Source of the DNA: Synaphobranchus kaupii
Lineage: Eukaryota > Chordata > Actinopteri > Anguilliformes > Synaphobranchidae
Reading direction: 5' to 3'
NCBI GenBank assembly: GCA_029718625.1
Contig: CM056376.1
Location: 106,656,363-106,720,362, forward strand
Length of the DNA stretch: 64,000 nucleotides
Each line of letters opens with the position of its first letter. The stretch's first letter is position 1. The notes beneath the pieces are model-generated. The model was not told the origin of the DNA, searched no databases, and saw nothing but the letters and a program-made list of their open reading frames with translations. The position numbers and the translations under genes were made by a program. Shown one piece after another: positions 39,431 through 59,393 of this stretch.

Positions 39431-40904
39431 CATTTTTAGTGGGCAGCCCAGCCCAGAGTTATGATTTCATCAGGGCCTAGTTACAGTAGAACTTCCAGGA
39501 TAATTTAATTTCAAAACAGGCCAGACGTAGGCCAAAAACCTTTCATTTTGCCTCAGTTCAGCTCCCTGGAACCCAGGGCTTGTCGAGGCAGTGCAAACCC
39601 CTTTGTTACAAAGGAAATGGGACAGTGTGACAGTCAGCAGGGATCCCACAGTCCTCACCAAGTTTCTGGGTTTCCTTGGTGGACCCCTGCCCCAGCCCCC
39701 GGTCTCAATCCGTCCCCGCCTCGTGCATCCAGATGCCTCTCAGCGGGGTTCAGCCTCGGCCTGGACACTTGGCCAGTTACAAAAAATCAGAGGCCTGGTT
39801 TGCCAGAGAGGACGTTCCAGAGAACAAACAAACAAAATGCTAAAAACCTGGCAGCCTCATATTCAACATCTTTCACAGAATGGGGGTTTACGCAGACAGG
39901 GGTTTGACACAGAAAAGTCTAATCATTTTTTTTTTTAAAACAAACAGAAAAAAGAGAAAAAAACAGAATGTTTTTGTTTTCTCTCTCTCAGAGTTCAGGC
40001 CTGGGCTGTAATGAACGGTAATTGCAGTGAGAAGACGCTGCTTGATTCCCTCAGCATTCCGGGAACTGCTGCAGAATTCCAGGCAGTCAGAGCCAGGACA
40101 GGGCAGGATGTTTCCAATTAGCAACCAAAAGGCAATAGGGCCTGAACACTAAGGTCAGGGCTGTCGGGTGATGGTACGGTACACTGATAAGGGAACTTGC
40201 ACCAAACTGTGTCCTTGCACAACCACATAGCCTGGAAATCTGCATGAATGGATAATATGAAAAAATGTAAGCTCTTTAAACTTCCCTGTATAAGGAAGGA
40301 CAAACAAAAAAATGGCAAAAACGGACGTCAAGGTGTTCTGGTAAATTCTCAGGATGTTTTGGGGAACTATGAAAGTGCATCTTATCCCACGAGCTGGAGC
40401 GAATCTAGCACTGAGGCAAGGAGCATTTCTTTGAGTCGAGTCTTTCGCCCTGATGGATTTGCTCGGTCGCCAGAGGAAAACGAAGTGAATTGAGGTACAA
40501 TTAGTCAAGTAACCACATCAGGATGCTCTGGCAGTTCATGATACTGGCAGCAGTCTCACAAGCGCTGGCTTTACCATAACATGAAACGGAGAATTAAAAG
40601 CGGTTCAGCCGGTGCGTTGCTTTCCTGCCGCTTTTAAAGAAATCGTAAAACACAATAAAGTCTATTCCTCCCTCAGGCCCTGTACAGAGCCTACCTGGCG
40701 AGCAGCTCAGTGATGAATGTGGAACATTTGGAGGCAGGAGATCACAGCAGTGTTTAAAGTACTTGGCTCCAGACCAAGGGAGCTATGGATACACCTCTGA
40801 GGTAAGAAGCAGCTAATAGAGGTGCTAAAACCTAGCACTATAGTGTGTTCTAGGCTAGGGCCAGCATCATGTGAACAAACAATACAACGTGACATACATT
40901 ACCG

Positions 40905-41425
40905 ATGTGACATCATTTTATGTAATGTGATGCAATCTAATGCAATATGACATTATATGATGTAATATTGTGATGCAATGTCATTAAATATGATGTAATG
41001 TGGTGCAATAAAATGCAATGAAAAGAATCTGAATTAAATTAACTGGCAATAAATACAAACATTGAATATTGAATATTCTTAGGGGTATAACACAATACAT
41101 CATTAACACTTATTTTCATTCTGGTCCTCAGATATAATGTCATGCCATGTATCTGCTACATAAAATGATACTACCTCATAATGTATGTACATACACAATG
41201 TAAAATGATAAAATGTGATGTAATATGATGTAATATGATGCAATAAGATGAAATGTGATGCAATATGATGCAATGTGATGCAATAAGATGCAATGTGATG
41301 TAATATGATGCAATAAGATGCAATGTGATGTAATATGATGTAATATGATGCAATGTTAAACAAGGTGTAATACAAGGTGACTTCAATGTGTAACATGACG
41401 TGAAATCATGCAATCCAATGCAATA
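40905..41425. repeat. degenerate ATGATGCAAT decamer repeat
   Basis: Two blocks (about 40905-41015 and 41195-41425) are made of roughly 10-bp words such as GATGCAATAT, GATGTAATAT and GATGCAATGT. The second block reaches to about 20 bp from afap1 coding exon 2's donor side. Frames through it are artefacts. Confidence 0.85.
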
Positions 41426-41449
41426 TGAAATGATGTAATATAGTCTTAC

Positions 41450-41532
41450 CAGCCAGGGGTGTGGGATTTCAGGTAGGGGCATCTGAGGGGGGGCTGGGAG
41501 GCTGCTCTGGATCTCAGTCTTGAATGAGGGCT
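41450..41532 (-). CDS. afap1: AFAP1 coding exon 2 (SH3-ligand motif)
   Basis: Acceptor TGTGTCACAG, donor GTAAGA. Two bases complete a Glu codon, then PSFKTEIQSSLPAPPQMPLP and EIPHPWL (residues 43-70). APPQMPLPEIP is the Src SH3-binding motif of AFAP1 and is unchanged from mammals. The segment before it is shorter than the human one (28 codons against about 33). Phase 1 in, phase 0 out. Confidence 0.95.
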
Positions 41533-41589
41533 CTGTGACACACAGAAGATGCATAAGGGCATACATTGCTACTGTGGAGAAAGTACTGA

Positions 41590-43496
41590 AATGTGGGGCA
41601 GGTGTATGAGGCTGTGTTTGGGTGTGTGGTGGAGGTGCAGTGAGGCTATGTTTGGGTGTGTGGGGCAGGTGTATGAAGCTGTGTTTGGGTGTGTGGTGGA
41701 GGTGCAGTGAGGCTGTGTTTGGGTGTGTGGGGCAGGTGTATGAGGCTGTGGTTGGGTGTGTGGGGCAGGTGTATGAGGCTGTGTTTGGGTGTGTGGGGCA
41801 GGTGTATGAGGCTGTGTTTGGGTGTGTGGGGGAGGTGCATTGAGGCGGTGTTGGGTGTGTGGGGCAGGTGTATGAGGCTGTGTTTGGTGTGTGGGGCAGG
41901 TGTATGAGGCTGTGTTTGGGTGTGTGGGGGAGGTGCATTGAGGCGGTGTTGGGTGTGTGGTGGAGGTGGAGGTGCATTGAGGCTGTGTTTGGGTGTGTGA
42001 GGGAGGTGCAGTGAGGCTGTGTTTGGGTGTGTGGGGCAGGTGCATTGAGGCTGTGATTGGGTGTGTGAGGGAGGTGGAGGTGCATTGAGGCTGTGTTTGG
42101 GTGTGTGGGGCAGGTGCATTGAGGCTGTGATTGGGTGTGTGAGGGAGGTGGAGGTGCATTGAGGCTGTGTTTGGGTGTGTGGGGCAGGTGCATTGAGGCT
42201 GTGATTGGGTGTGTGAGGGAGGTGCAGTGAGGCTGTGTTTGGGTGTGTGGGGCAGGTGCATTGAGGCTGTGTTTGGGTGTGTGGGGGAGGTGCATTGAGG
42301 CTGTGTTTGGGTGTGTGAGGAAGGTGAAGCGAGGCTGTGTTTGGGTGTGTGGGGCAGGTGAAGTGAGGCTGTTTTTGGGTGTGTGGGGCAGAGGCAGTGA
42401 GGCTGTGTTTGGGTGTGTGGGACAGGTGCATTGAGGCTGTGTTTGGGTGTGTGGGAGAGGTGTATGAGGCTGTGTTTGAGTGTGTAGGACAGGTGCATTG
42501 AGGCTGTGTTTGAGTGTGTGAGACAGGTGCAGTGAGCCTGTGTTTGGGTGTGTGGGGGAGGTGCAGTGAAACTGTTTGGGTGTGTGAGGCAGGTATATGA
42601 GGCTGTGTTTGGGTATGTGGGGGAGGTGCAGTGAGGCAGTGTTTGGGTGTGTAAGACAGGTGCAGTGAGCCTGTGTTTGGGTGTGTAGGGCAGGTGCATT
42701 GAGCCTGTGTTTGGGTGTGTGGGGCAGATTCACGAGGCTGTGTTTGGGTGTGTGGGGGAGGTGCAGTGAGGCAGTGTTTGGGTGTGTAAGACAGGTGCAG
42801 TGAGCCTGTGTTTGGGTGTGTAGGGCAGGTGCATTGAGCCTGTGTTTGGGTGTGTGGGGCAGATTCACGAGGCTGTGTTTGGGTGTGTGGGGGAGGTGCA
42901 GTGAGGCAGTGTTTGGGTGTGTGGGGGAGGTGCAGTGAGGCAGTGTTTGGGTGTGTAAGACAGGTGCAGTGAGCCTGTGTTTGGGTGTGTAGGGCAGGTG
43001 CATTGAGCCTGTGTTTGGGTGTGTGGGGCAGATTCACGAGGCTGTGTTTGGGTGTGTGGGGGAGGTGCAGTGAGGCAGTGTTTGGGTGTGTAAGACAGGT
43101 GCAGTGAGCCTGTGTTTGGGTGTGTAGGGCAGGTGCATTGAGCCTGTGTTTGGGTGTGTGGGGCAGATTCACGAGGCTGTGTTTGGGTGTGTGGGGGAGG
43201 TGCAGTGAGGCAGTGTTTGGGTGTGTAAGACAGGTGCAGTGAGCCTGTGTTTGGGTGTGTAGGGCAGGTGCATTGAGCCTGTGTTTGGGTGTGTGGGGCA
43301 GATTCACGAGGCAGTGTTTGGGTGTGTGGGGCAGATTCATGAGGCAGTGTTTGGGTGTGTGGGGCAGATTCATGAGGCAGTGTTTGGGTGTGTGGGGCAG
43401 ATTCATGAGGCAGTGTTTGGGTGTGTGAGACAGGTGCAGTGAGGCAGTGTTTGGGTGTGTGGGGCAGATTCATGAGGCAGTGTTTGGGTGTGTGAG
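41590..43496. repeat. 1.9-kb minisatellite, 33-34-bp unit, in afap1 intron 1 of the coding region
   Basis: More than 50 copies of a unit reading GTGTTTGGGTGTGTGGGGCA followed by GGTGCATTGAGGCT or GATTCATGAGGCA. Units of 33 and 34 bp alternate, with some 39-40-bp variants, and higher-order blocks are visible at 42600-43310. On the afap1 strand the units read CACACACCCAAACAC and stay open for hundreds of codons (His-Thr-Pro-Lys repeats), giving false frames of up to 610 codons. The array fills almost the whole intron between coding exons 1 and 2 and reaches the exon 1 donor. Confidence 0.97.
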
Positions 43497-43502
43497 ACTC
43501 AC

Positions 43503-43631
43503 CCTTAGCTGCCAGGACCCTGTGCAGGATGTTGGAAATGAGCAGCTTCTTCTCCCGCACGCCAGCGGTCAGATACTCCCTGTCCAGCAGGTCCAGGAAG
43601 AGCCGCAGCTCTGACACCAGCTCCTCCATGG
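43503..43631 (-). CDS. afap1: AFAP1 coding exon 1 (start codon at 43629)
   Basis: Acceptor CTGTCTGTGCAG, two 5' UTR bases, then ATG in the strong context GCCATGG. It encodes residues 1-42, [20 protein letters not shown] followed by [19 protein letters not shown] and AAK, plus one base of a split Glu codon; the donor is GTGAGT. Human AFAP1 begins [20 protein letters not shown], so the start is secure by homology. An in-frame upstream ATG in the presumed non-coding exon could extend the protein by 12 residues. The intron repeat begins directly after the donor hexamer. Confidence 0.96.
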
Positions 43632-51111
<7,480 letters not shown>

Positions 51112-51700
51112 CCCTGGAAGCGAACAAAATGGGATCGCTCCGCATCGTGGAGTCAAATGCATCTAATCCCCAACAGCTCACTGAAGTAAGCGTGTGTCCA
51201 GCCAGCTGCTGAATTTCATTAAATCCCGGGCTCCCCTGGGCAGCTAGCGACAACAAACCCTCAACTGTTCCTAAACCAAGAGTTCAGCTCAGCGACCCGC
51301 CGTGGATTACAGTGCGCACGTTCTACCGGCCGGCAGTGTGTCCGTTTCCTCTCAGACTCGCTCTCCTTCTCTCCTTCCAAGAGCTTGCATGGTCTCCTCA
51401 GAACAGGGGGAATTTTGTTTGCTACGTCTGCGCCCTTTCACGGCTCTGACAAAAAGCCAGCGAGTAGGCTTGTCCTGCCTTGCAAGCGCTCCGGGAGGGC
51501 TTAGCTCGCGATCCTCCTTTTCTTTACTCGAAAAGACCAGGGGCTCCTGTCTTGCGCTCTCGAATTCCCAGATTCCACAACGTGGGCTGTTACATTTTAA
51601 GAGAAGGGGGAGAAAAAAAGAAAAAGACTCAACGGGCAGCCCAGTTTTCCAGTTCCTTCCCAATAGCAGATGGGATATTGCGCTTCAGCTAGTCAGCACT
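51112..51700 (-). other. afap1: presumed afap1 5' UTR exon 1 and transcription start region
   Basis: A donor CCAGGG/GTGAGT on the minus strand at 51111 ends a GC-richer, CpG-containing segment, consistent with a non-coding first exon spliced to the acceptor at 43632. AFAP1 has a non-coding first exon in mammals. The 5' end is not defined. It contains ATG triplets: one at 51143-51145 would read MRSDPILFASRA in frame into the AFAP1 start after splicing; others give short upstream frames. Assignment by position and donor only. Confidence 0.5.
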
Positions 51701-51830
51701 GGGAGGAGGGAACCGGTAGCTTATGGTAATGAACGGTAATTAAGGTTGGGCCTGGGGTCGGGTCTGCCCGCAGTCCTGCTGATGCCTGGGGGGGGGGGGG
51801 GGGGGGGGGGGGTAGGGGTAGGCTACGAAT
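51600..51830 (-). promoter_or_regulatory. afap1: candidate afap1 promoter region
   Basis: Sequence just upstream of the presumed exon 1 contains a CCAAT pentamer (51660-51664, + strand) and a 25-base G run (51788-51812). No TATA box was identified. Inferred from location next to the only plausible first exon. Confidence 0.3.
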
Positions 51831-54800
51831 ATGATTGTCTGCAGTAAAGAAACAAAGCAAAGCTACCCTATTCGAAATTGACTGCTGTAGAGGGAAATCT
51901 TGAGTAACAATTGCAAGAATAATATAATGGAAATAGAATAGAAATTGTTGTAGCAGTAGTAGTAGTAATAATAATAATAATAACAGGTTTAAACTTATGC
52001 CATACTGCAGTAGTTGTTTTGCAGTTACCATAGAGAAAGAATCTTGGTGTAAAAAAGACTCATGAGGCTGAAAATATTGCAGAAGATAAAGACCACACAA
52101 GTTTGGTTTTTATTACTCGAGACAAAGACCTGTCAAATAATTGCTTTCTAATCCCCCCCCCAAATTCCTTGGGATCTATGTAGCTCACACAAACCTTGTT
52201 CAGGTATTCTGTGAAACAAAAACGAACAGAAAAAAGAATTACACTCATGCAATGAAGTCCAGGCTTTTTGGGGTTTTCGGAGAGGAAATTAAGCGGCATT
52301 CCATTGCGATGGTAAAAAAAAAAAAAAGGCGTATGAAGACATGTTCGTTACATCACGTAAACACAGACTGAGGTACCATTCGTGAGGCCATAGCTCGGTG
52401 TGACAGTCAATAAAAAACAAACAGAGTGCCCCTGGAGGAGGTGGTCTTGTGAAATGGGAGGCAGGTTACATAATTACAGATGTGATGGGGAGCAATGAGC
52501 GAGGAGAATGGGGGTGTGGTGAGCAGCCAGAGGTCAGGGTTCACACACATGGGGTTATGGTGGTCTCCAAGGACAGTGCAGCACACCAGCGGTGGGCAGA
52601 GAAATACTGAAGAGAGGGAAAGCAGAAAGAGTGACGGGAACAAAATGAGGGAGATGAAGGGATGTAAACACTAAGGCACTGAGAGGGAAAGAGAGAGATA
52701 GAGCGATAGATAGAGAGGAAGACATTTTGACTATTAAGTCACTTCTTTGCATATACCAGCAAAAGGAGACCTACTGTATATGTCCACACACTAGGATCCA
52801 ACCAGACATACAGATACTATGCAATGTAAGGATACAACCACAGAAACCAGATCTCAAAGAGAAAGATAGAGAGAGACCATAGCCACATTATCAGTCAGCA
52901 TTCCATTGGATGCATCAGTTCACCAAATACATTTGTAAAGTGTACACTAATCCTGCTCTGTGTATGAGCACCAGGTCTTATTTGTGTATCGTACGTCTGT
53001 TTCTGGCATTGGCCCAGAGTGTTAATGAGTTCCTATTTGTTGTCTCACAGGCCATTTGGCATGGTAGTCTGAATACAAAAAGCAATGGCTTGCTATGGGG
53101 TGAGGATCATGATCTGTATGCAATGGAGATGTCACCGTTTCAGAGTTTAGATTTTTATAAATGGGAGGCTACATTGTACAGTTTTTCATAAACACTTAAG
53201 CTTTGTGGTGGTTTAAAATGCACACCATGCACCTGGAATAAAATAATACTAATGAAGATTACAAAGTATCAACTAAGAAGAAATAGATCAGTAAACCAAA
53301 GCTCTGGCTAAGTTCCTTTACAAAACTGATTGTGGCATCATTGTTGGCAGATGGCTTAATTAAAATCAGTTCAAATGCATGAGTGGGCCTTGGTTCTGCA
53401 GCAATTGAAAGTTGATTTGACGTTTCATTTTGACAGTCTGTTGTTAGACAACGTCAGTGTTTGACTGCATTTTCCAATCTTGTGTGTTCAAGTGCTGCAC
53501 GTCTGGCTGCACTTCAGTGTCTTGGCAAGCTACAGCGCACTTCAACCTTGGCATCTTTCTAACCACACCTGCATCTTTGCCCCAAGCAACAGTGCTGACA
53601 AGTTCCTGACAGGTCACTGAAAGAAAACAGTGCTGCAGCAAGCCTGCAATCACGAAATTTGCAGTGATCCACTTATGAACTTAAAACAAACGACAAACAA
53701 AAAACAAGCAAACCAAAAAAAGGAGAATTTGTTCACTGGCATGGAAAAGTTAGGACACTAATTTGAACCATTTCTTTGTCATGGAACATTATGGCTATGT
53801 CACATACGTAGTCACATGCTGCAACACACAACACAATGTCACAAATAACTACCCCCCCCCCCCCCCCAAAGGCTAATTGAATTAAGATACATTTTCTAAG
53901 CTTGCACAAGACTGGGGTTGTCCTCACCCTAAATCAGTGTGTGTTTCCAGCTGTTCTGTGAAACTGAATACTAGGTCAAAATGACTGTGCCAACTGAAAA
54001 ATGTCCGGCAATGCTGTACAATCAACACTGTAGAGAAAAAAAACGTTGTTTCAGAAAAGGCCCTGCCTGTAGTAGATGATATTGGTGCAGTTCTGGGCAA
54101 TGAACAATGAAGGCCTTGGGCTTCACAAGGTGCCACAGAGCAAGGCTTATAATCTGAACCTGAATGGCTCCAGCTGTATAAATGAGATAATATGTAAAAA
54201 ATGCAGGCGATGTATGTTACCCTGAAAACGGGTGTGTGCTGAGCAAATACACAGGGCTAAAGAGTCACCTAGCCCATTGAAAATCTGTGTCTCAAGGCCT
54301 TTCCTGTGGTATTCCAGGCACGCCTATAAAAACAGTGCCCACAGAGTGTGACCTAGCGACCTCCCAGCACATGCATCACCCAGCACACCCCAGGCCCTAG
54401 CGATGGACGCAGTGGTGGGGTGGGTGGAGGGGGGGTCGGTTGTTTTCAGACTCATGTACCGTTTAAAGCCCCTGAAGGTGGTAGAGTGATTGCTTCCCCT
54501 CATGGTCTGTACTGATGCAGAAGGGATCTATATGAAGCAAGGGCAAGGCAGACTACTGTGGCAAAGGTCAGAGCTGTTGTCTAATACAACATCCATTCAG
54601 AGTAACGTGACGACTGCATAACTACAACTAAACATACAAAGATATTTATCGGAGATCATCAATATAAAAATGAAACACTTTTTTTGAGACCAGAAGTAGC
54701 CTTTTATTTCCCCCTTTTTCAACTACACCTAAGTCACACTTCCATTCTAGGCTTTGGAAATAGTCAAAACCCAAATCCTGATCTGCCTTTGTACTGACTC

Positions 54801-55436
54801 AAGGACCATGAAAAGAAAGATGGAGTAGATTTTGTGCAGACTTGTGTTTTAATGTCTGGGCTAGTGGGGATACATGCCATAAATGAGTTACGCACAGAAC
54901 ACAGTCATTTCAAAACAAATGGTTGTTCAAATGCTGGTATGGAAGATATTACTGCTGAAGAACATCTGCTGGCTAAAGAGGTTGAAGGAAGCCAGCATCT
55001 AAATTCTGTGCCCTAACGCAAGGTCTAAGAGATGACATTAAAATAAAGTACTGTGGTCTTAAGGGAACTGTCTGGAACATACGTATACCAGAACTGAGGA
55101 ATTTTAGGCTGCAAAGAAGCAAGAGATTGACCCCTCCCAAATAATTCCCCAATAATTACATAGCAATAGACAGAATTACCATCCTTACTTGTCAGAGGGA
55201 CTTTGGTTGGCTGTGGGCTCTGAGCCAATCTGGTTTGTAATTTGTGATCCCTTAAAAAGAGTCTGCTTTGGTCTCAATCCAACTCATGCCCTATGGGAAT
55301 GACTGGATCCAGCAGACAGTATTAGAAATTAGAGGCATTCCCCAATAGATCTGATGAAACACCCTTTACCGCAACAGCTTGCCTTTAATGAAGGAACCCC
55401 TCTTTACAGAGTAGGTTGCAGTGGACTGGCAATCAC

Positions 55437-55852
55437 AGGCCTAACCATAGTATCACAGACCCTTTTAGACAGTAGGCCTAACCATGGTATCTCAGTCCCT
55501 CTTAGACGGTAGGCTTGACCACAGTATCACAGTCCTTCATAGACAGTAGGCCTAACCACGATATCTCAGTTTCTCTTAGACGGTAGGCCTAACCACAGTA
55601 TCACAGTCCCTCTTAGGCAGTAAGCCTAACCACAGTATCACAGTCCCCTTTAGACGGTAGGCCTAACCACAGTATCACAGTCCCTCTTAGGCAATAAGCC
55701 TAACCATGGTATCAGAGTCCCTCTTAGACAGTAGGCCTAACCACAGTATCACAGTCCCTCTTAGGCAATAAGCCTAACCATGGTATCAGAGTCCCTCTGA
55801 GACAGTAGACCTAACCACAGTATCACAGTCTCTCTTAGACAGTAGACCTAAT
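55437..55852. repeat. 37-bp minisatellite, about 11 copies
   Basis: The unit reads GGCCTAACCACAGTATCACA followed by GTCCCTCTTAGACAGTA. Variants (AGGCAATAAGCC, ATGGTATCAGAG) recur together, showing that pairs of units were duplicated as blocks. Intergenic. Confidence 0.92.
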
Positions 55853-56544
55853 CATGCAGATGGAACATGCTGACCTTTCAGGTCTGACCTTCCCCTTTAA
55901 GCGATTAGCGGGCAGGCTGACAGTCAAGCAGGTCGAATGCTATCAACACACCACCAACGGCTCCCTCGCTTGTGGCTTCTTTCTGCCAAATGGCCATACT
56001 TCACAGATGTTTCAAATCAGTGTTAATACAGTGTGAGTCTGTGCAGTCTCTGCCAGCGCTGCAATTGTTGTAACCATTTAAAAATGCTCAAAAATAAAAC
56101 AAAAGCACGATAAAGAGAGCAGTGGAATCAATTTCCTTTATTATGTTTTTTCCCTTCTTAGTCGCTCCCCTTGATAACATCGTAGTTGTGCTGATTTAGG
56201 GCTGTATCAGGTTCACTTGTCCCAGTCAAACAGTTGTGTGTATCTTCTTTCTTCTCGGAACAGAGTGAGGTTATCCACTGCAGGAGTCGACCACAGGATT
56301 TCCTTACTTGCAGGGAAGATGTGTAGGTGATAACGTCATGCGCTGGCCTGCACACCAGCAGTGTCTTGAGATCACCTTTTGTCTTTTATTTTTTTGGCGG
56401 TAAAGGTCTGGAAGATGCATCATCATCATCATCATCAAGACGTTGAGGGATTACTCCTCACAGACTCATTTAACGTAATCCCAGAGTGCACTGAAAGCAA
56501 TGGTCCTGTTCAGAAAGAGGCAGCGCTGTGTGATTTTTCTTTTC

Positions 56545-57021
56545 TTTTTTTAATAAATTTGGCACCCAACGTAGGGCTGTACATATCCAATTCCCACCCT
56601 CTTTTGGAATGCCCAATTATCTGCAACCGCAACCACGTTCATTTGCAAAACCCCACTGCCGTTTCAGGAGAGTGTAGACATCCACGTTTCTTCGAAACAC
56701 ATGGTGTCACCAGCTGCTTCTTTTCACATTTCAGACTACAGCTAAGCTCACACAGAGCAGAGCTGGAGGAAGACCTTTCATATGCGGATTTAACATGCTG
56801 TCCACAGGCACCCGATCGACGAGAGGGGGTTACTAGATAGTGATGAAACGCGGAACCCTAACCGACTGAACCATCCCATACCCTGGGCGACACAATCACC
56901 AACTGCATGTTGCCCTATGGAGCTACCGGCCACGGTCGGCACTGGCATGGTCTGGATTCGATCCGAGACTGTGGGGCTGTGTGTTGTGCTTCAACCACGG
57001 AATGAGCCACCCAGCAGCCCC
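56545..57021 (-). mobile_element. tRNA-derived SINE
   Basis: Read on the minus strand it starts GGGCTGCTGGGTGGCTCATT, with an A-box-like TGGCTCATTCCGTGG. About 45 nt later it has GGATCGAATCC (56964-56954), a good RNA polymerase III B-box. The body continues for about 400 bp and ends with TTGGGCATTCCAAAAGAGGG, TGGGAATTGG and an A-rich end (TTTATTAAAAAAAG). This is the layout of a fish tRNA-type SINE. Family name not determined. Confidence 0.6.
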
Positions 57022-59157
57022 CCACTGTGTGATTCTTATGCACGCAAAACTTTAACTTGCATAAACTAAAATTAACCAAACGCACCGCAACACATGTAAC
57101 CATGCAGAGGTGGAGGACATAACACCAACTGCAGACCACAAAACAGGAGCAGCAGGAGAAAACCAGGTGAGTCAGTTAGTCTCTGCCCAACCAAACAGTC
57201 CTGTAACAGTTCAGCTCTATAGACGGAAATATATAAATGATCTGCTTCTTTCTTAGCTATTTCATGAAGGCGCTCCATGCAGACAGATGGGGTCTGTGAT
57301 GTTTCTCATTCCCTACAGTGTCGTATCAGTGAGAGAGGGCCTTGCCTCACCCTCCGGGAGAACATTGTGAGAGAGGCTTTGACACAAACCAGGACGACCT
57401 TCCAAACTGTACAAATTGGAGCAATGAGAAGGAAGCAGCCAAATCCGCAACGTCTTTTTCCGCTCCCCGTAGCCTTCATTTACCGGCAATTTTCACTCAC
57501 ACATCAAGGGCGTATGAGAGTCGCCTATAATCAGGGTCATTTATCAATGTACGCATCTATTGAAAACATACGGATGTTTCAAGGACAGGAAAAAGCTTCA
57601 GAGGGCCACGAAAGCCCTTATGGAAAAGAGATGGAGATGTTAAACCTGATCTTGGTAACATTCATGCAGTCACAATATTTGAGGGAGACCTCGCCCCGTC
57701 CCAAGTAAAGCAGCCCAGATGTTCCCCAGAATCCAAATTAGCGCAGAGAACCCTATGAAGCGTTTTGCAATTTATCTGGAGCCATATGTGAAATGATTCA
57801 CAGAGCAGCCCTTTAAGGGAGAGCAGGAGAACAAAGGAAAGAACAGCGATCCGCCGACGGCCTTACTCTTTCCACTTCCTTTATTTCCTTTGGTTTGCTT
57901 TTGTAATTTGGGGGAAACTGATAAGTTTTACCGTGAAGTACCACCTGCCAGCAATGGTATCTTGTTTGGCAAAGAGAGCTGGATGACGTTAATCTGTGGG
58001 CCTTTTTGGCTTCTTCTGATGCACTGATGAGAGACATCATCAGCATCTTCTCTTGACAGATCAGAATTCCTTCAGGAAGGACTCTTTCTCTCTCTCCCTC
58101 TCTCTCTCTCCCTCACTCTCTTTGTGCATATAACTTCCCACTGGGGAGTTTTATAACCTCAATTTCTGGGGTTTTGGGGGGTTAGAGTTTGAAGTGAACA
58201 AAACTGAAATGAACTGAATAAGCCGGACGTCTGCTGTAAAGGAGGGGGATGGATCCAATAAATAACTAATAAATTCAGTCTTACCTACAGGAAAATGACC
58301 TCATGCCTAATGAAGGCCTCAATTACACATTAGGAGCCTCTCTCTCTCTCTCTCTTTCTGGTAGGCAAGCGAGCAGCAGACATCGAAAGATCGCCATGGA
58401 AACTTAAACGAATGGAGCTAAAATTGCTTCCTCCTCACTGCTGGTTTACACATATCCTCAAGCAAACTCAGCTGCATGGGCTCAACCCCATCTTCCCCCT
58501 CCCCCTCTTCTGCACCAGACTCCGGGTCCCAGCTGGTGTTACCACGGCGCCTCATCAGTCCCTTGTGGCCCCAGCCATTGGGCTCGTAGACAGGCAGTCG
58601 TGTTGGGAGTGGTCTGCCCCCCCCCCTTCATCTCCATCCCCAATCTATCCTTCATCTCACCATCTGGCTCAGCTCTTTCTACGGACACTGCCCACAGCCA
58701 TATGGGGGGCAGTTATAGGATTTTTAAAGATGTTAATAATGCATCTGTTCCTGTTAGGTGAGGGGGGGGGGGGGGTGTAATTATGGTGTGGATCTACACT
58801 CATAAAAAATGCACAGACTTTGTGCTCCCATTTGTGTGCAGTTTTCTGTCCACGTGGAAAGGTCACATCTTGATTTCGGGTGCGTTGGGTTTTTACCTGA
58901 CGCGTTCATATCAGAGGATGAGGGAGTGAACTTTACCATCTACACGTGTGAAATAACTGCCGCAGAACATGAGAGGTTTGGATAAGCTACAGATGCAGTT
59001 ATGGGTCTTGTGTTTCTAATGCATTATAACAGTCATAATTCATGAACATTACTTAGCTTATCCTGCTGTGAGACCTCAGAAAACAGAACATAGAGGCCTT
59101 ATGCAACATATTTTTTCTAATTAAATTCTATTGCACTGCAGTGTAATATTATCCTGC

Positions 59158-59393
59158 ACACTCTGAAATAAGGCACAGTGGAGGTACATTTTTGTTCTTT
59201 AACGAACAAATTTCACAAATGTACCCTAAAAGGTACAATAATGTTTTATTTAGTTACTAATAAGTACCTTATACAAGGTACAAATGAATTATGAAACCCA
59301 AGGCGGTACAATTTTATGTACCTATCGAGTACCACCCCAGTGACAAGGGTGACTTTTTAGGCACTTTTTCATACCTCTTTTTTCTGAGAGTGT
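59158..59393. mobile_element. MITE with ACACTCT termini
   Basis: The left end ACACTCTGAAATAAGGCAC and the inverted right end ACACTCTCAGAAAAAAGAGG match imperfectly. The interior is rich in GGTACA/TGTACC words (for example AAAAGGTACAATAATG and GCGGTACAATTTTATGTACC) and CACCCCAGTGACAAGGGTG. This family is widespread in fish genomes. Target duplication unclear. Confidence 0.65.

Noticed and set aside
41171..43406. Minus-strand frames of 610, 586 and 376 codons (His-Thr-Pro-Lys-rich)
   Set aside because: They are products of the 33-34-bp minisatellite in an afap1 intron; unit lengths near a multiple of three keep several frames open. No independent start, splice or homology support.
56379..56840. 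153-codon + frame
   Set aside because: It overlaps the tRNA-derived SINE, has low coding character and no homology I recognise.
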